Source: Burkholderiales bacterium
GTDB taxonomy: Bacteria > Pseudomonadota > Gammaproteobacteria > Burkholderiales > SG8-39
Assembly (NCBI GenBank): GCA_017880775.1
Contig: JADGRQ010000004.1
Coordinates: forward strand, 124,001-188,000
Length of the DNA: 64,000 nucleotides
Direction of reading: 5' to 3'
The notes under the pieces are model-generated. The model ran no database searches. It was not told where the DNA came from and saw only the letters and a list, made by a program, of their open reading frames with translations. Positions 9,281-17,325 of this stretch are shown here, piece after piece. Within the stretch, counting starts at the first letter, position 1, and each line of letters begins with the position of its first letter. The position numbers and the translations under genes were made by a program.

Positions 9281-10190
9281 ACAGCAGGTCCGCCGCCAGG
9301 TTGGCGAGCGCGTACACCGCCGTCACGCTGAGGATGCCGGCCTGCACCACCGGGATGTCCTTCTGCTCGATCGCGAAGATCAGCATGCGGCCGAGGCCCG
9401 GGTAGGAGAACACCGTCTCCACCACCACGATGCCGCCCATCAGCAGGCCCACGTCGATCGCGAGCACGGTGATCGTGGGCACCAGCGCGTTGCGCAGCGC
9501 ATGGCGGCGGATGACCACGTTCTCGGGCAGCCCCTTGGCGCGCGCGGCCGTCACGTACTGCGACTGCATGGTCTCGATCATCGAGGAGCGCGTGAGGCGC
9601 GAGACGTGCGCGACCAATCCCGACACGAGCGTGGCCACCGGCAGGATGATGTGCCGCAGCCATGTCCAGAAGCCCTCGGACAGCGCCGCGTAACCGGTCG
9701 CCGGGAACCAGCCGAGCGTGCCGGCGAACATCAGGATCACGACGATCGCCCAGAAGAACTCGGGCACCGAGATGAAGAAGTACGAGGCGATCGAAATCGC
9801 CCGGTCGGTTTTGCTGCCCCGGCGCACCGCCGAATAGACGCCGAGCCAGATGCCGATGACCGCGACGAAAACGATCGAGATGCCCGCCAGCACCGCCGAG
9901 CGAAGGATCGCTTCCCCGATCAGCGGGCCGATCGGGCGATCCATCATCATCGACACGCCGAGGTCGCCGCGCAGCAGCCCCGACGCCCAGCGCAGGTACT
10001 GCGCGTGGATCGGGTCGTCGAGGTGCAGCCTCGCGCGCACCGCGCCGATCTGGTCCTCGGTCGCGAACTGGCCGAGGATCATCTGCGCGACATCGCCGGG
10101 CATGACCTGCGTGGCCCAGAAGATCAGCATCGACATCACCATCAGGATGACGGCGATGTAGGCCAGGCGCTTCAGCGTGTAGGCGAGCAT
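9231..10190 (-). CDS. ABC transporter permease (DppB/OppB-like)
   Basis: The 319-residue inner-membrane protein starts MLAYTLKRLAYIAVILMVM, a typical DppB first helix. The periplasmic region contains DPIHAQYLRW, and the EAA loop reads AARAKGLPENVVIRRHALRN. Six membrane helices can be drawn. It pairs with the DppC-like protein and the dual ATPase to import short peptides or related amides. It follows the binding-protein gene after a 43-base gap and overlaps the next permease gene. Length is normal for the family (about 310-340). Confidence 0.93.
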   Translation of the reverse strand: MLAYTLKRLAYIAVILMVMSMLIFWATQVMPGDVAQMILGQFATEDQIGAVRARLHLDDPIHAQYLRWASGLLRGDLGVSMMMDRPIGPLIGEAILRSAVLAGISIVFVAVIGIWLGVYSAVRRGSKTDRAISIASYFFISVPEFFWAIVVILMFAGTLGWFPATGYAALSEGFWTWLRHIILPVATLVSGLVAHVSRLTRSSMIETMQSQYVTAARAKGLPENVVIRRHALRNALVPTITVLAIDVGLLMGGIVVVETVFSYPGLGRMLIFAIEQKDIPVVQAGILSVTAVYALANLAADLLYAFFNPRIRYGNALAR

Positions 10191-10233
10191 GGCGGCGCCG
10201 GCGCCGGCACTCCGGTTCCGGTAGCGGCTCGAG

Positions 10234-11739
10234 CTACTCGAGATCGGTGTTGCGCAGGTCCAGCCAGAGATACGGATGCGTGCGGAAGTTCTTCACGTTC
10301 TTGCGGTAGGCATTGGCGAAATTCATCACGTAGGCGATCACGCCGGGCACATCCTCCACCGCGTACTGCTGGAAGGTCTTGTAGAGTTTCGCCAGTTCCT
10401 TTTCATCCTTGGTGCCGCGCGCCCGGTCGAGCAGCTCGTCGATGCGCTTCGAGCTGAAATGCCACATGCGCGTGTTCCACGAACCGGTGGTGTGATACCA
10501 GGGATAGGTCGAGGTATCGACCGTCGGGCGCGTGAAGTAGCCGTCCATGTAGAACGGCGCCTTGCCGGAAATTTCGGTCTGGAAGCGGTTGTAGGGCATG
10601 CGCACCACGTCGACCTGGATGCCGACCTGCTTCAGCATGTGCTGGACCGCGATGCCCATCCGTTCCCGCGTCGGCCGGCCGACCGGCACGTGCAGCGTGA
10701 TCGGGAAGCCGTTCGGATAGCCGGCCTCCGCGAGCAGCTTTTTCGCCTGGGCGATATCGGGCTTCAGGCTCAGCTCCTTGTTGAAGTACGGATGCTTGGG
10801 CGAGATCGGCGTGTGGGTGGGCACTCCATGGCCGAATGCCGAGAACGTCGCCAGCTGCGCCTTGTCGAGTGCGAGCAGCACCGCGCGACGCACCCGCACA
10901 TCGTCGAAAGGCTTGGTCTTGTTGCCCATCACGATGCCGTCCCAGGTGCCGGTGGGCACCTCGTCAACGGTCAATGTCTTGTTGTTCTTCAACTCGTCGA
11001 TCGACTCGAGCGGCAGGTTCCACACCAGGTCGACGTCGCCCGACTTGATCGCGGCAACCCGCGCCGCGTTCTCCGGCATGATGCGGAATACGACGCCGTC
11101 GAGCTTCGGCAGCCCTTTCTCGAAATAGTCGGGGTTCTTCACCAGTTCGAGCTTGTCGCCCGGCGTGTAGGACTTGAACTTGAACGGCCCCGTGCCGCTG
11201 GGCTCGGTGGCGAGTTTATCCATGCGGTCGCTCGGCACGATCTTCAATTGCCGCTCGACCATCAGCTCCGCAAATCCGGCATAGGGGATCTTGAGCTTGA
11301 AGCGCACCGTGTACTTGTCCACCGCCTCGAAGGACTCGACCAGGTCCATGTAGGTGCGGGCGCTCGACGCCGTGGCGGGATCGGCGATCATCTTGAAAGT
11401 CGCGATCACGTCCTCGGATCCCAGCTCCTTGCCGTGATGGAACTTGACGCCCTTCCTCAGGTGGAACGTCCAGGTTTTCAGGTCGTCGCTGGATTCCCAG
11501 CGTTCGGCGAGGTCGCCCTGGAACTTAAGGTCGTCAGTAATGCGCACCAGGCCGCTGAACACCAGCACGTCGAAGAGGTATTCCTCGCCGATGGTGGCCT
11601 TGGCCGGATTGAGCTGGTTGAGGCTCGCGTTCATCGTGACGCGCAGCGTCCCTTTCGCATGCGCGCCCGGGGAAATACCCGCGGCGACCCCGACGATGAG
11701 ACCCGCGGCCAATGCGAAACGCAAGAACCTCAGACTCAT
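10234..11739 (-). CDS. Periplasmic substrate-binding protein, family 5 (DppA/OppA-like)
   Basis: A 501-residue exported protein. The start at 11739 follows an AAGGAG ribosome site and begins a Sec signal peptide with a hydrophobic core (FALAAGLIVGVAAGI), probably cut after AHA near residue 28. The mature part has the family 5 solute-binding features: YLFDVLVFSGLVRI near the start, LRKGVKFHHGKELGSEDV, and DVRVRRAVLLALDKAQ in the second lobe. It captures substrate in the periplasm for the DppBC-like permeases encoded just downstream. The DUF1028 gene 26 bases upstream suggests the ligand may be an amide or acyl-amino compound; that is inference only. Confidence 0.92.
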   Translation of the reverse strand: MSLRFLRFALAAGLIVGVAAGISPGAHAKGTLRVTMNASLNQLNPAKATIGEEYLFDVLVFSGLVRITDDLKFQGDLAERWESSDDLKTWTFHLRKGVKFHHGKELGSEDVIATFKMIADPATASSARTYMDLVESFEAVDKYTVRFKLKIPYAGFAELMVERQLKIVPSDRMDKLATEPSGTGPFKFKSYTPGDKLELVKNPDYFEKGLPKLDGVVFRIMPENAARVAAIKSGDVDLVWNLPLESIDELKNNKTLTVDEVPTGTWDGIVMGNKTKPFDDVRVRRAVLLALDKAQLATFSAFGHGVPTHTPISPKHPYFNKELSLKPDIAQAKKLLAEAGYPNGFPITLHVPVGRPTRERMGIAVQHMLKQVGIQVDVVRMPYNRFQTEISGKAPFYMDGYFTRPTVDTSTYPWYHTTGSWNTRMWHFSSKRIDELLDRARGTKDEKELAKLYKTFQQYAVEDVPGVIAYVMNFANAYRKNVKNFRTHPYLWLDLRNTDLE

Positions 11740-11765
11740 GACCTGTTCTCCTTGGATGCAACCGC

Positions 11766-12425
11766 TTATCCGGCCCCCGGCACCGTGTCGGGTCTGATCG
11801 CCCGGTCGACGTACAGCTTCACCGAAGGCTCGTAAATCTCCCACAACCAGCGCAACTGCGCGAGCGGCAGAGGGTCGTAATCGACGCGCAGGTCGACGAG
11901 CGGGAAACTCTCGCGATCCACGACCAGCAGCGCCGCGGACTTGACCTGCTTCGGTTCACCGCCCGCAGCGTAACCCGCTTCCATGGCGCGCACCAGCCGT
12001 TCGGCGATGTGCAGCTGCGCATCGGCCTCGAAGGCCGCGATCATCGCTCGCGTGACCTCGGTCGAGCGGATGATGTTGCCCACCGCCACGCAACCCGCAC
12101 CGGCATGGGCCGAGTGCACCGACGTGATGCGCTCGCCGTGGTACCAGGCGGTGTTGCCGTCCTTGTCCACTGCCGCAAGCTGCCGCCAGCCAATTCCCGG
12201 CGCATTCTGCGTGAGCCGGTCGATGGCCGCCTTCGCGCACAGGCCCTCTGCCAGCAGGTCGAGGCCGCGCGGACCGAGGCGCGGGTCGGTGCGGTGCTGC
12301 GTCAGGACGGCCCCCACGCCGGCGCGCGCGCAGGCGCAGCGGCTGCCGACCGCGATGCTCGAGGTGGTCACCGCTGCGCCGAACATGCCGGTGCGCGCAC
12401 ATCGGGCGGCGATCGAATAAGTCAC
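11766..12425 (-). CDS. DUF1028 family protein (Ntn-hydrolase-like)
   Basis: The 219-residue protein starts TYSIAARCARTGMFGAAVTT and contains AVGSRCACARAGVGAVLTQ, GPRGLDLL, and HAGAGCVAVGN, the conserved pattern of DUF1028. These proteins adopt an N-terminal nucleophile hydrolase fold and often accompany peptide ABC transporters, as here. Enzymatic activity has not been firmly established for the family as far as I know. It is the first gene of the minus-strand operon (DUF1028, binding protein, two permeases, ATPase) and diverges from a RidA gene across 35 bases. Confidence 0.88.
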   Translation of the reverse strand: MTYSIAARCARTGMFGAAVTTSSIAVGSRCACARAGVGAVLTQHRTDPRLGPRGLDLLAEGLCAKAAIDRLTQNAPGIGWRQLAAVDKDGNTAWYHGERITSVHSAHAGAGCVAVGNIIRSTEVTRAMIAAFEADAQLHIAERLVRAMEAGYAAGGEPKQVKSAALLVVDRESFPLVDLRVDYDPLPLAQLRWLWEIYEPSVKLYVDRAIRPDTVPGAG

Positions 12426-12460
12426 TCGGCGATAATAGCGGCAAACAAGGAGATCCCGCC

Positions 12461-12904
12461 ATGCCGCACCAGCGCCTGCGCAAATTCAACACCCGCGACG
12501 TGTACCGCAACGTCTCGATCGACAACGACATGTGCATGGCGGTGAAGGCGGGCCGCAACATCTTTCTGCGCGGCCAGACCGGGTTCGACCTCGAGGGCGG
12601 CTTCACCGGTGTCGGCGATGCGGCCGCGCAGGCCGACCAGGCGATGCGAAACGTCAAGGTGCTGCTCGAGGAAGCCGGCTCGAAGCTCGAGCACATCTGC
12701 AAGATCACCACCTACATCACCGACCGCGGCTACCGCGAGGCGGTGTACAACGTCATCGGCCGGCACCTGCGCGGCATCCATCCCTGCGGCACCGGCCTCA
12801 TCGTGCGCGGCCTCGCGTTGCCGGAAATGCTGGTCGAGATCGATATCGACGCGGTGATTCCGGAGGACGAGTACCGACCCTACGTCAGCGATTCCCAGTA
12901 TTGA
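12461..12904 (+). CDS. RidA family protein
   Basis: The 147-residue protein has the YjgF/YER057c/UK114 trimer fold: GRNIFLRGQTGFDLEG, then QADQAMRNVKVLLEEAGSKLEHICKITTYI, and a C-terminal LALPEMLVEIDIDAVIP. RidA proteins deaminate reactive enamine/imine intermediates. The usual catalytic Arg position lies in the IHPCGTGLIVRG segment (expected R/C pattern partly changed), so its activity could differ from canonical RidA. It reads divergently from the DUF1028-ABC operon and its 3' end overlaps the converging aldo/keto reductase gene by 25 bases. It is one of four RidA paralogues in the window. Confidence 0.88.
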   Translation: MPHQRLRKFNTRDVYRNVSIDNDMCMAVKAGRNIFLRGQTGFDLEGGFTGVGDAAAQADQAMRNVKVLLEEAGSKLEHICKITTYITDRGYREAVYNVIGRHLRGIHPCGTGLIVRGLALPEMLVEIDIDAVIPEDEYRPYVSDSQY

Positions 12905-13824
12905 ATGATCCGCTTGCGCATCGCGGCGTCTGGCAGCAGGCCGCGACCCGCCTGCAGGTTGTCGAGCATGTATTCCGGCTTGTCGGTGCCCGGAATAACC
13001 GCGGTCACCGCCGGATGCGAGAGAATGAACTTGAGAAAGAACTGCGCCCAGGTCCTGGCGCCGAATTCGGCCGCGAAATCTGGCAGTGGCCGGCCGCCTG
13101 CTTTCCGAAAGAGAGAGTTCCGTCCGAAGGGCAAATTGACGAGCACGGCTGCGCCGGCATCCCGTGCAGCCGGTAACAACGCGTTCTCGGCCTCGCGATC
13201 GCCGAGCGAATAATTCACCTGAAAGAAATCGGGTTTCTCGCGCGCAAGCACTTTCGCTATCGCACTGTACTGACGGGGGGAACTCGTTGTCATGCCGACG
13301 TAGCGGCAAAGTCCTTGCTGTTTCCATTCACGCGGGAGGCCCAAGTCGTAGTTCGCATCCCCGACGTTCCAGGCTTGCATCAGATCGACGCGATTCGTCT
13401 TCAGACGACGCAACGAAGCCTGCATCGACGCCGTGGCGGCGGCACGATCCGCGTTGTAGGAGAACTTGGTCGCGAGGAAAAGCTTGTCCCGTACGCCCAG
13501 ATCCGCGACGATCTCGCCCAACCTGTCTTCTGCATGGCCGTAGCCATAGGCCGTGTCGATCAGCCTGCCGCCGCCCGCGACGAGTCCCTGTATGACCTGG
13601 CGCCGCTCGGCGTACTTCACGGGGTCGTTTTCGAAATCGAAGATGATCGCGGTGCCGATGCCTACGATAGGCAGTTGTTCGCCGCTGTGCGGGATTGGAC
13701 GCGTCTTGAGCGGTTCTTCCGTCGCCCGGGCCGTGCGCGGATACCGTGCAAGTAGCGTAGCCAGTGCCGCCCCAGCGGTCACGCTAAGGACCCGGCGGCG
13801 CGAAAAGTCGGTTCGAGAGTTCAT
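12880..13824 (-). CDS. Tat-exported aldo/keto reductase
   Basis: A 314-residue protein starting at the ATG at 13824. The N-terminus NSRTDFSRRRVLSVTAG is a twin-arginine signal (SRRRVL) followed by a hydrophobic stretch and a likely cut after ARA near residue 34. The body is an aldo/keto reductase TIM barrel with LIDTAYGYGHAEDRLG (catalytic Asp, Tyr), ATKFSYN (Lys) and a C-terminal VTAVIPGTDKPEY cofactor segment. Exported aldo/keto reductases are uncommon; folding with NADPH in the cytosol would explain Tat use. An upstream ATG at 13848 would add eight residues before the Tat motif. Convergent with the RidA gene. Confidence 0.87.
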   Translation of the reverse strand: MNSRTDFSRRRVLSVTAGAALATLLARYPRTARATEEPLKTRPIPHSGEQLPIVGIGTAIIFDFENDPVKYAERRQVIQGLVAGGGRLIDTAYGYGHAEDRLGEIVADLGVRDKLFLATKFSYNADRAAATASMQASLRRLKTNRVDLMQAWNVGDANYDLGLPREWKQQGLCRYVGMTTSSPRQYSAIAKVLAREKPDFFQVNYSLGDREAENALLPAARDAGAAVLVNLPFGRNSLFRKAGGRPLPDFAAEFGARTWAQFFLKFILSHPAVTAVIPGTDKPEYMLDNLQAGRGLLPDAAMRKRIIQYWESLT

Positions 13825-13868
13825 ATCGGCATGGTACGGCACCGCCAACGCGAGGACTCAACCCTCGC

Positions 13869-15539
13869 TTACTGCCAGACTACGTTTTGCCCGACCGCAT
13901 ACCAGCCCTCCGCAAGGGGGCCGTAACGCTCCTCGATGCGCGCGCGGCGCATCTTCATGGTCGGGGTGAGGAATTCGTTCTCGATTGTCCACTGGTCGCC
14001 CGTGACGGCGACGAACTGCAGCCGCTCGTGCGATTCCAGTGTGCGGTTGACCTCGTCGAGCAGCGCGTTCAGCTTCTGCGTCAGTTCGGCCTGCTGCGCG
14101 CGCCCCTCGTTCAGCAGCGCGCGCAAGTTTTCCGACAGCACGCCCACCGCGTGGGGCTGCGGAAAACCGGCACCCGTCACGCAGCACTGCTCGAGCAGCC
14201 CGCTGCTCAGCAGCCTGTTCTCGATCGGCGCAGGCGCGACGTACTTTCCCTTGCTGGTCTTGAACAGCTCCTTGACGCGCCCGGTGATGCGCAGCCGCCC
14301 TTGCTCGTCCAGTTCACCGCGGTCGCCGGTGCGCAGGAACCCGTCCGCGGTCACCACCTCGGCCGTCAACTCGGGGGCCTTGAAGTAGCCCATCATCATC
14401 CCCGGGCTCTTGACCAGCACTTCGCCGTCCTCGCTCAGCCGCGTCTCGACGCCCGGCCGCGACCTGCCGACGTAGCCGCTGCGGGCATCGCCCGGCTCCG
14501 AGGCATGCGAATAGGAGTGGTTCTCCGACATGCCGTAGCCTTCGAGCAGTTCGAGGCCGAGCCGGCGATACCAGTTGATCACTTCCGGCGCGAGCGGCGC
14601 AGCCCCGGAAAAGGCGAAGCGCGCCTGGTCCAGTCCGAGCCCCCGGAGGATCTTGCGGCGCACCAGCCGGCCGACGACCGGAATCGACAGCAGTCTCTGA
14701 AGTTTCTCCGCCGGCAGCTTCGCGTGCACGCCCGACTGGAATTTCATCCACAGGCGCGGCACGGAGCAGAACAAGGTGGGCCGTGCGCGCTGCAGATCCA
14801 GCGGGAAACTCTCGAGCGACTCTGCGAAATAGAGCTGCATGCCGTGGAAAATGGCGATGCCCTCGCCCACGTAGCGCTCGTAGCTGTGCGCCAGGGGCAG
14901 GTAGGACAGATAGCGGTCCTGCGGGGTGACATCGATCTTTTCGTCCGCGATCATCGCGGCGACCAGGCCGCCGAAACTGAGCATCACGCCCTTGGGCGTG
15001 CCGGTCGTACCCGAGGTGTAGATGATCGTGGCCAACTCGTCGGGATCGCGCTGCGGGATCTCCGCCAGCGGGTCCGACCTGGCCGCGACCTCCCCCCACT
15101 TGAGCGCGCCCGTGTCCGGTGCCAGCGGCAGCTCGATCACGGGCAGGCCCGACGGAACGCCGACCCTGATGGTCGGCCAGTCATCCAGCTTGCCTACGAA
15201 CAGCAGCCGCGATTCGCTGTGCTCGAGGATCTTGCGCGCGGTTTCCGAAGACAGCGTCGGATACAGGGGAACCGAGACATGCCCCGCCATCCAGATCGCG
15301 AGATCGGCCATGATCCAGTGCGCGCTGTTCTTGCCCACGATGGCGATCTGGCTGCGGGGCGGCAGCTTCAGGCCGGCGAGGTGGTTCGCCATGCGCCGCA
15401 CCTCGTCCAGCGTCTGCCGCCAGGTGTAGTCGGTTCTCCGGCCGCCGCTGTGCGGCTGGGTCAGGAACACCTTGTCCGGCATCGTGCCCTCCCAGCGGGC
15501 GGCCCTGGCCAGCAACAAGTCATCTGCGGAAATCTTCAT
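13869..15539 (-). CDS. AMP-dependent acyl-CoA synthetase (long-chain fatty acid type)
   Basis: The 556-residue adenylate-forming enzyme carries TIIYTSGTTGTPKGVM (motif A3), YGMSENHSYS (A5), TGDRGELDEQGRLRITGR (A7/A8) and the C-terminal lysine region. The GRVKELFKTSKGKYVAPAPIE sequence is typical of long-chain acyl-CoA synthetases (FAA1/FadD15 type). It would activate a carboxylic acid with ATP to the acyl-CoA. The chosen ATG at 15539 gives a normal family N-terminus; the longer frame upstream runs across the promoter region. Divergent from the carboxymuconolactone-decarboxylase-like gene. Exact chain length preference cannot be predicted. Confidence 0.9.
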   Translation of the reverse strand: MKISADDLLLARAARWEGTMPDKVFLTQPHSGGRRTDYTWRQTLDEVRRMANHLAGLKLPPRSQIAIVGKNSAHWIMADLAIWMAGHVSVPLYPTLSSETARKILEHSESRLLFVGKLDDWPTIRVGVPSGLPVIELPLAPDTGALKWGEVAARSDPLAEIPQRDPDELATIIYTSGTTGTPKGVMLSFGGLVAAMIADEKIDVTPQDRYLSYLPLAHSYERYVGEGIAIFHGMQLYFAESLESFPLDLQRARPTLFCSVPRLWMKFQSGVHAKLPAEKLQRLLSIPVVGRLVRRKILRGLGLDQARFAFSGAAPLAPEVINWYRRLGLELLEGYGMSENHSYSHASEPGDARSGYVGRSRPGVETRLSEDGEVLVKSPGMMMGYFKAPELTAEVVTADGFLRTGDRGELDEQGRLRITGRVKELFKTSKGKYVAPAPIENRLLSSGLLEQCCVTGAGFPQPHAVGVLSENLRALLNEGRAQQAELTQKLNALLDEVNRTLESHERLQFVAVTGDQWTIENEFLTPTMKMRRARIEERYGPLAEGWYAVGQNVVWQ

Positions 15540-15878
15540 AGCACTCCTGCTCGCGCCGCGCTCGCGCTGGCCGGCGCGGGAATCCCGATGCCGCCCGCCC
15601 CCAGGCGGGACCGTCGCAGCGCATGAAGAATATATATGACAATGCAACCGCGTTCGAGTCTCATGGCGCGGCCGCGCAACGCGCACGGCGTGCATCCGCA
15701 CGCAGTACACGGTGGAAACGAAATCCACATCCCGCTCATCGAACCGGACATCCAGATCTCCCACATCCGGCTCTCGGACAAGACCTCACGCCTTGTTTCG
15801 CGTGGGCGCCATTTTGCGCGAACCGGCGGCCGGTACGCAGCGGGAAACGCTACACTGGCGCAACAAAGGGAGGTCACC

Positions 15879-16529
15879 ATGAAGAGAAAGATTGCCATCG
15901 CGGCCCTGGTCGCCGCCAGCGCCGCCGCCCAGGCTGCCGACCGTTTTCCGATTCTGACGCCCGAGCAGATCACGCCGGAACAAGCCAAGCTCGTGCAGAT
16001 GCTCCTCGCCGGGCCGCGCGGCGGCGGGGACGCCAGCCCCGAGGCCGTCAACCGGATCCTGAAGGGCGGACCGTTCAATGCCTGGCTGCGCAGCCCGGAC
16101 CTCGGCGACCGGCTGCAGAAGGTCGGCGAGTACATCCGCTTCAATACCTCGCTGCAGCTGCGCCTCAACGAGTTCGCGATCCTGATCACCGCGCGCCACT
16201 GGACCTCGCAGTACGAGTGGTACGCGCACCTGCCGCTCGCGCTGAAGGCGGGGCTCGACCCGAAGATCGCCGCCGACCTCGCCATGAACAAGCGGCCGGC
16301 CAACATGAAGGACGACGAGGCCGCGGTGTACGACTTTTGCACCCAGCTGCACCGCAGGAAGAAAGTGAGCGACGCCGCCTACAAGCGCGCCGTCGCGCTC
16401 TTCGGCGAGAAGGGCGTGATGGACCTGATCGGCGTCAGCGGCTATTACACCGCCGTCTCCATGACGCTGAACGTCGCCGAGGTGCCGGTGCCCGCGGGAC
16501 AGAACAATCCGCTCAAGCCGCTGAGGTAG
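15879..16529 (+). CDS. Exported carboxymuconolactone decarboxylase-like protein
   Basis: A 216-residue protein with an AAGGGAGG ribosome site just before the ATG at 15879. Residues 1-20 (KRKIAIAALVAASAAAQA) form a Sec signal peptide. The mature domain has RLNEFAILITARHWTSQYEW and HLPLALKAGL, the conserved Glu/His helix region of the carboxymuconolactone decarboxylase/AhpD family, but no CxxC redox pair, so it is a CMD-type rather than a peroxidase-type member. Role unknown; secreted CMD-like proteins recur near aromatic-acid genes. The longer frame starting at 15636 includes non-coding sequence. Confidence 0.83.
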   Translation: MKRKIAIAALVAASAAAQAADRFPILTPEQITPEQAKLVQMLLAGPRGGGDASPEAVNRILKGGPFNAWLRSPDLGDRLQKVGEYIRFNTSLQLRLNEFAILITARHWTSQYEWYAHLPLALKAGLDPKIAADLAMNKRPANMKDDEAAVYDFCTQLHRRKKVSDAAYKRAVALFGEKGVMDLIGVSGYYTAVSMTLNVAEVPVPAGQNNPLKPLR

Positions 16530-16603
16530 ACGGCGCGGGATGATCGCGCGGAGCGCCGCAGCGCTGCTGCGCGCGTCCTTGCATGTTGTGCCTGCGTTGA
16601 CTA

Positions 16604-16617
16604 CAATGCTATCATTG
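16604..16617 (+). promoter_or_regulatory. Probable FitA-type operator
   Basis: CAATG-CTAT-CATTG is a perfect 5-bp inverted repeat 19 bases before the antitoxin ATG. It contains TGCTATCA (16607-16614), which as I remember is the half-site bound by the Neisseria FitAB complex; the second half-site (TGATAGCA after 12 bases) is not present. A TTGACT hexamer at 16596-16601 could be the -35 element. Autorepression by the toxin-antitoxin complex is the expected role. Confidence 0.5.
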
Positions 16618-16635
16618 ATTGCATCGGAGCCCGCC

Positions 16636-16896
16636 ATGGCCAGCATCACCGTCCGCAACCTCGACGCGCACACCAAGGCCCGCCTGCGCGTGCGGGCGGC
16701 GCACCGGCAGCGATCCATGGAAGAAGAAGCGCGCAACATCCTGCGGGCGGCGCTCGCGGAGGACGACGCCGCGCCGCGCGACCTTGCCGCGGCGATCGGC
16801 GCGCGGTTCCGGCCGCTCGGCGGCGTCGAGCTCGCGCTTCCCGCGCGCGAGCCGATGCGCAAGCCGCCCTTGGCGGGCAAGACCGCGCGCAAGTGA
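16636..16896 (+). CDS. FitA-like ribbon-helix-helix antitoxin
   Basis: The 86-residue protein begins ASITVRNLDAHTKARLRVRA, a ribbon-helix-helix DNA-binding fold of the FitA/VapB type, followed by HRQRSMEEEARNILRAAL. The C-terminal part is proline-rich and would wrap the toxin. The ATG at 16636 is chosen over upstream starts because the homology begins there and the operator lies just before. Its TGA overlaps the GTG start of the toxin gene (GTGA), the classic order and coupling of type II pairs. Confidence 0.88.
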   Translation: MASITVRNLDAHTKARLRVRAAHRQRSMEEEARNILRAALAEDDAAPRDLAAAIGARFRPLGGVELALPAREPMRKPPLAGKTARK

Positions 16897-17315
16897 TCGT
16901 CCTCGATACCAACGTCGTCTCGGAACTGATGAAGGCGGCACCGGCCGAAGCCGTCGCGCGCTGGGTCGCGGACCAGCCGGCAACGACGCTCTACACGACG
17001 AGCATCACGCAGGCCGAGATCCTGCACGGCATCATGCTGCTTCCCGCCGGCAAGCGGCGCAGCGCGCTCGAGGCCGCGGCAGAGGCGATGTTCGAGGAGG
17101 ACTTCGGCGGCCGGGTGCTGCCGTTCGGCGGCGAGGCCGCGCGCGCCTATGCGCAGATCGCCGCACAGCGCCGCCGCTCGGGGCGACCGATCTCGCATTT
17201 CGATGCGCAGATCGCCGCGATCGCGCGCTCGGCCCGCGCTCCGGTCGCGACCCGCAACGTGAGCGACTACGAAGGTTGCGGCATCAAGGTGCTGAACCCG
17301 TGGGACGCCTGCTGA
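16893..17315 (+). CDS. VapC/FitB-family PIN-domain ribonuclease toxin
   Basis: The 140-residue protein opens with IVLDTNVVSELMK, the first PIN-domain acidic motif, has SITQAEILHGI (Glu) and SGRPISHFDAQIAAIA (third Asp) and ends with TRNVSDYEGCGIKVLNPW. All four acidic residues expected for Mg-dependent RNase activity are present, so the toxin looks intact. It is closest in pattern to FitB. Start codon is GTG overlapping the antitoxin stop. The pair sits between unrelated metabolic genes with no mobile element in sight. Confidence 0.92.
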   Translation: MIVLDTNVVSELMKAAPAEAVARWVADQPATTLYTTSITQAEILHGIMLLPAGKRRSALEAAAEAMFEEDFGGRVLPFGGEAARAYAQIAAQRRRSGRPISHFDAQIAAIARSARAPVATRNVSDYEGCGIKVLNPWDAC

Positions 17316-17325
17316 GACATTAAGC

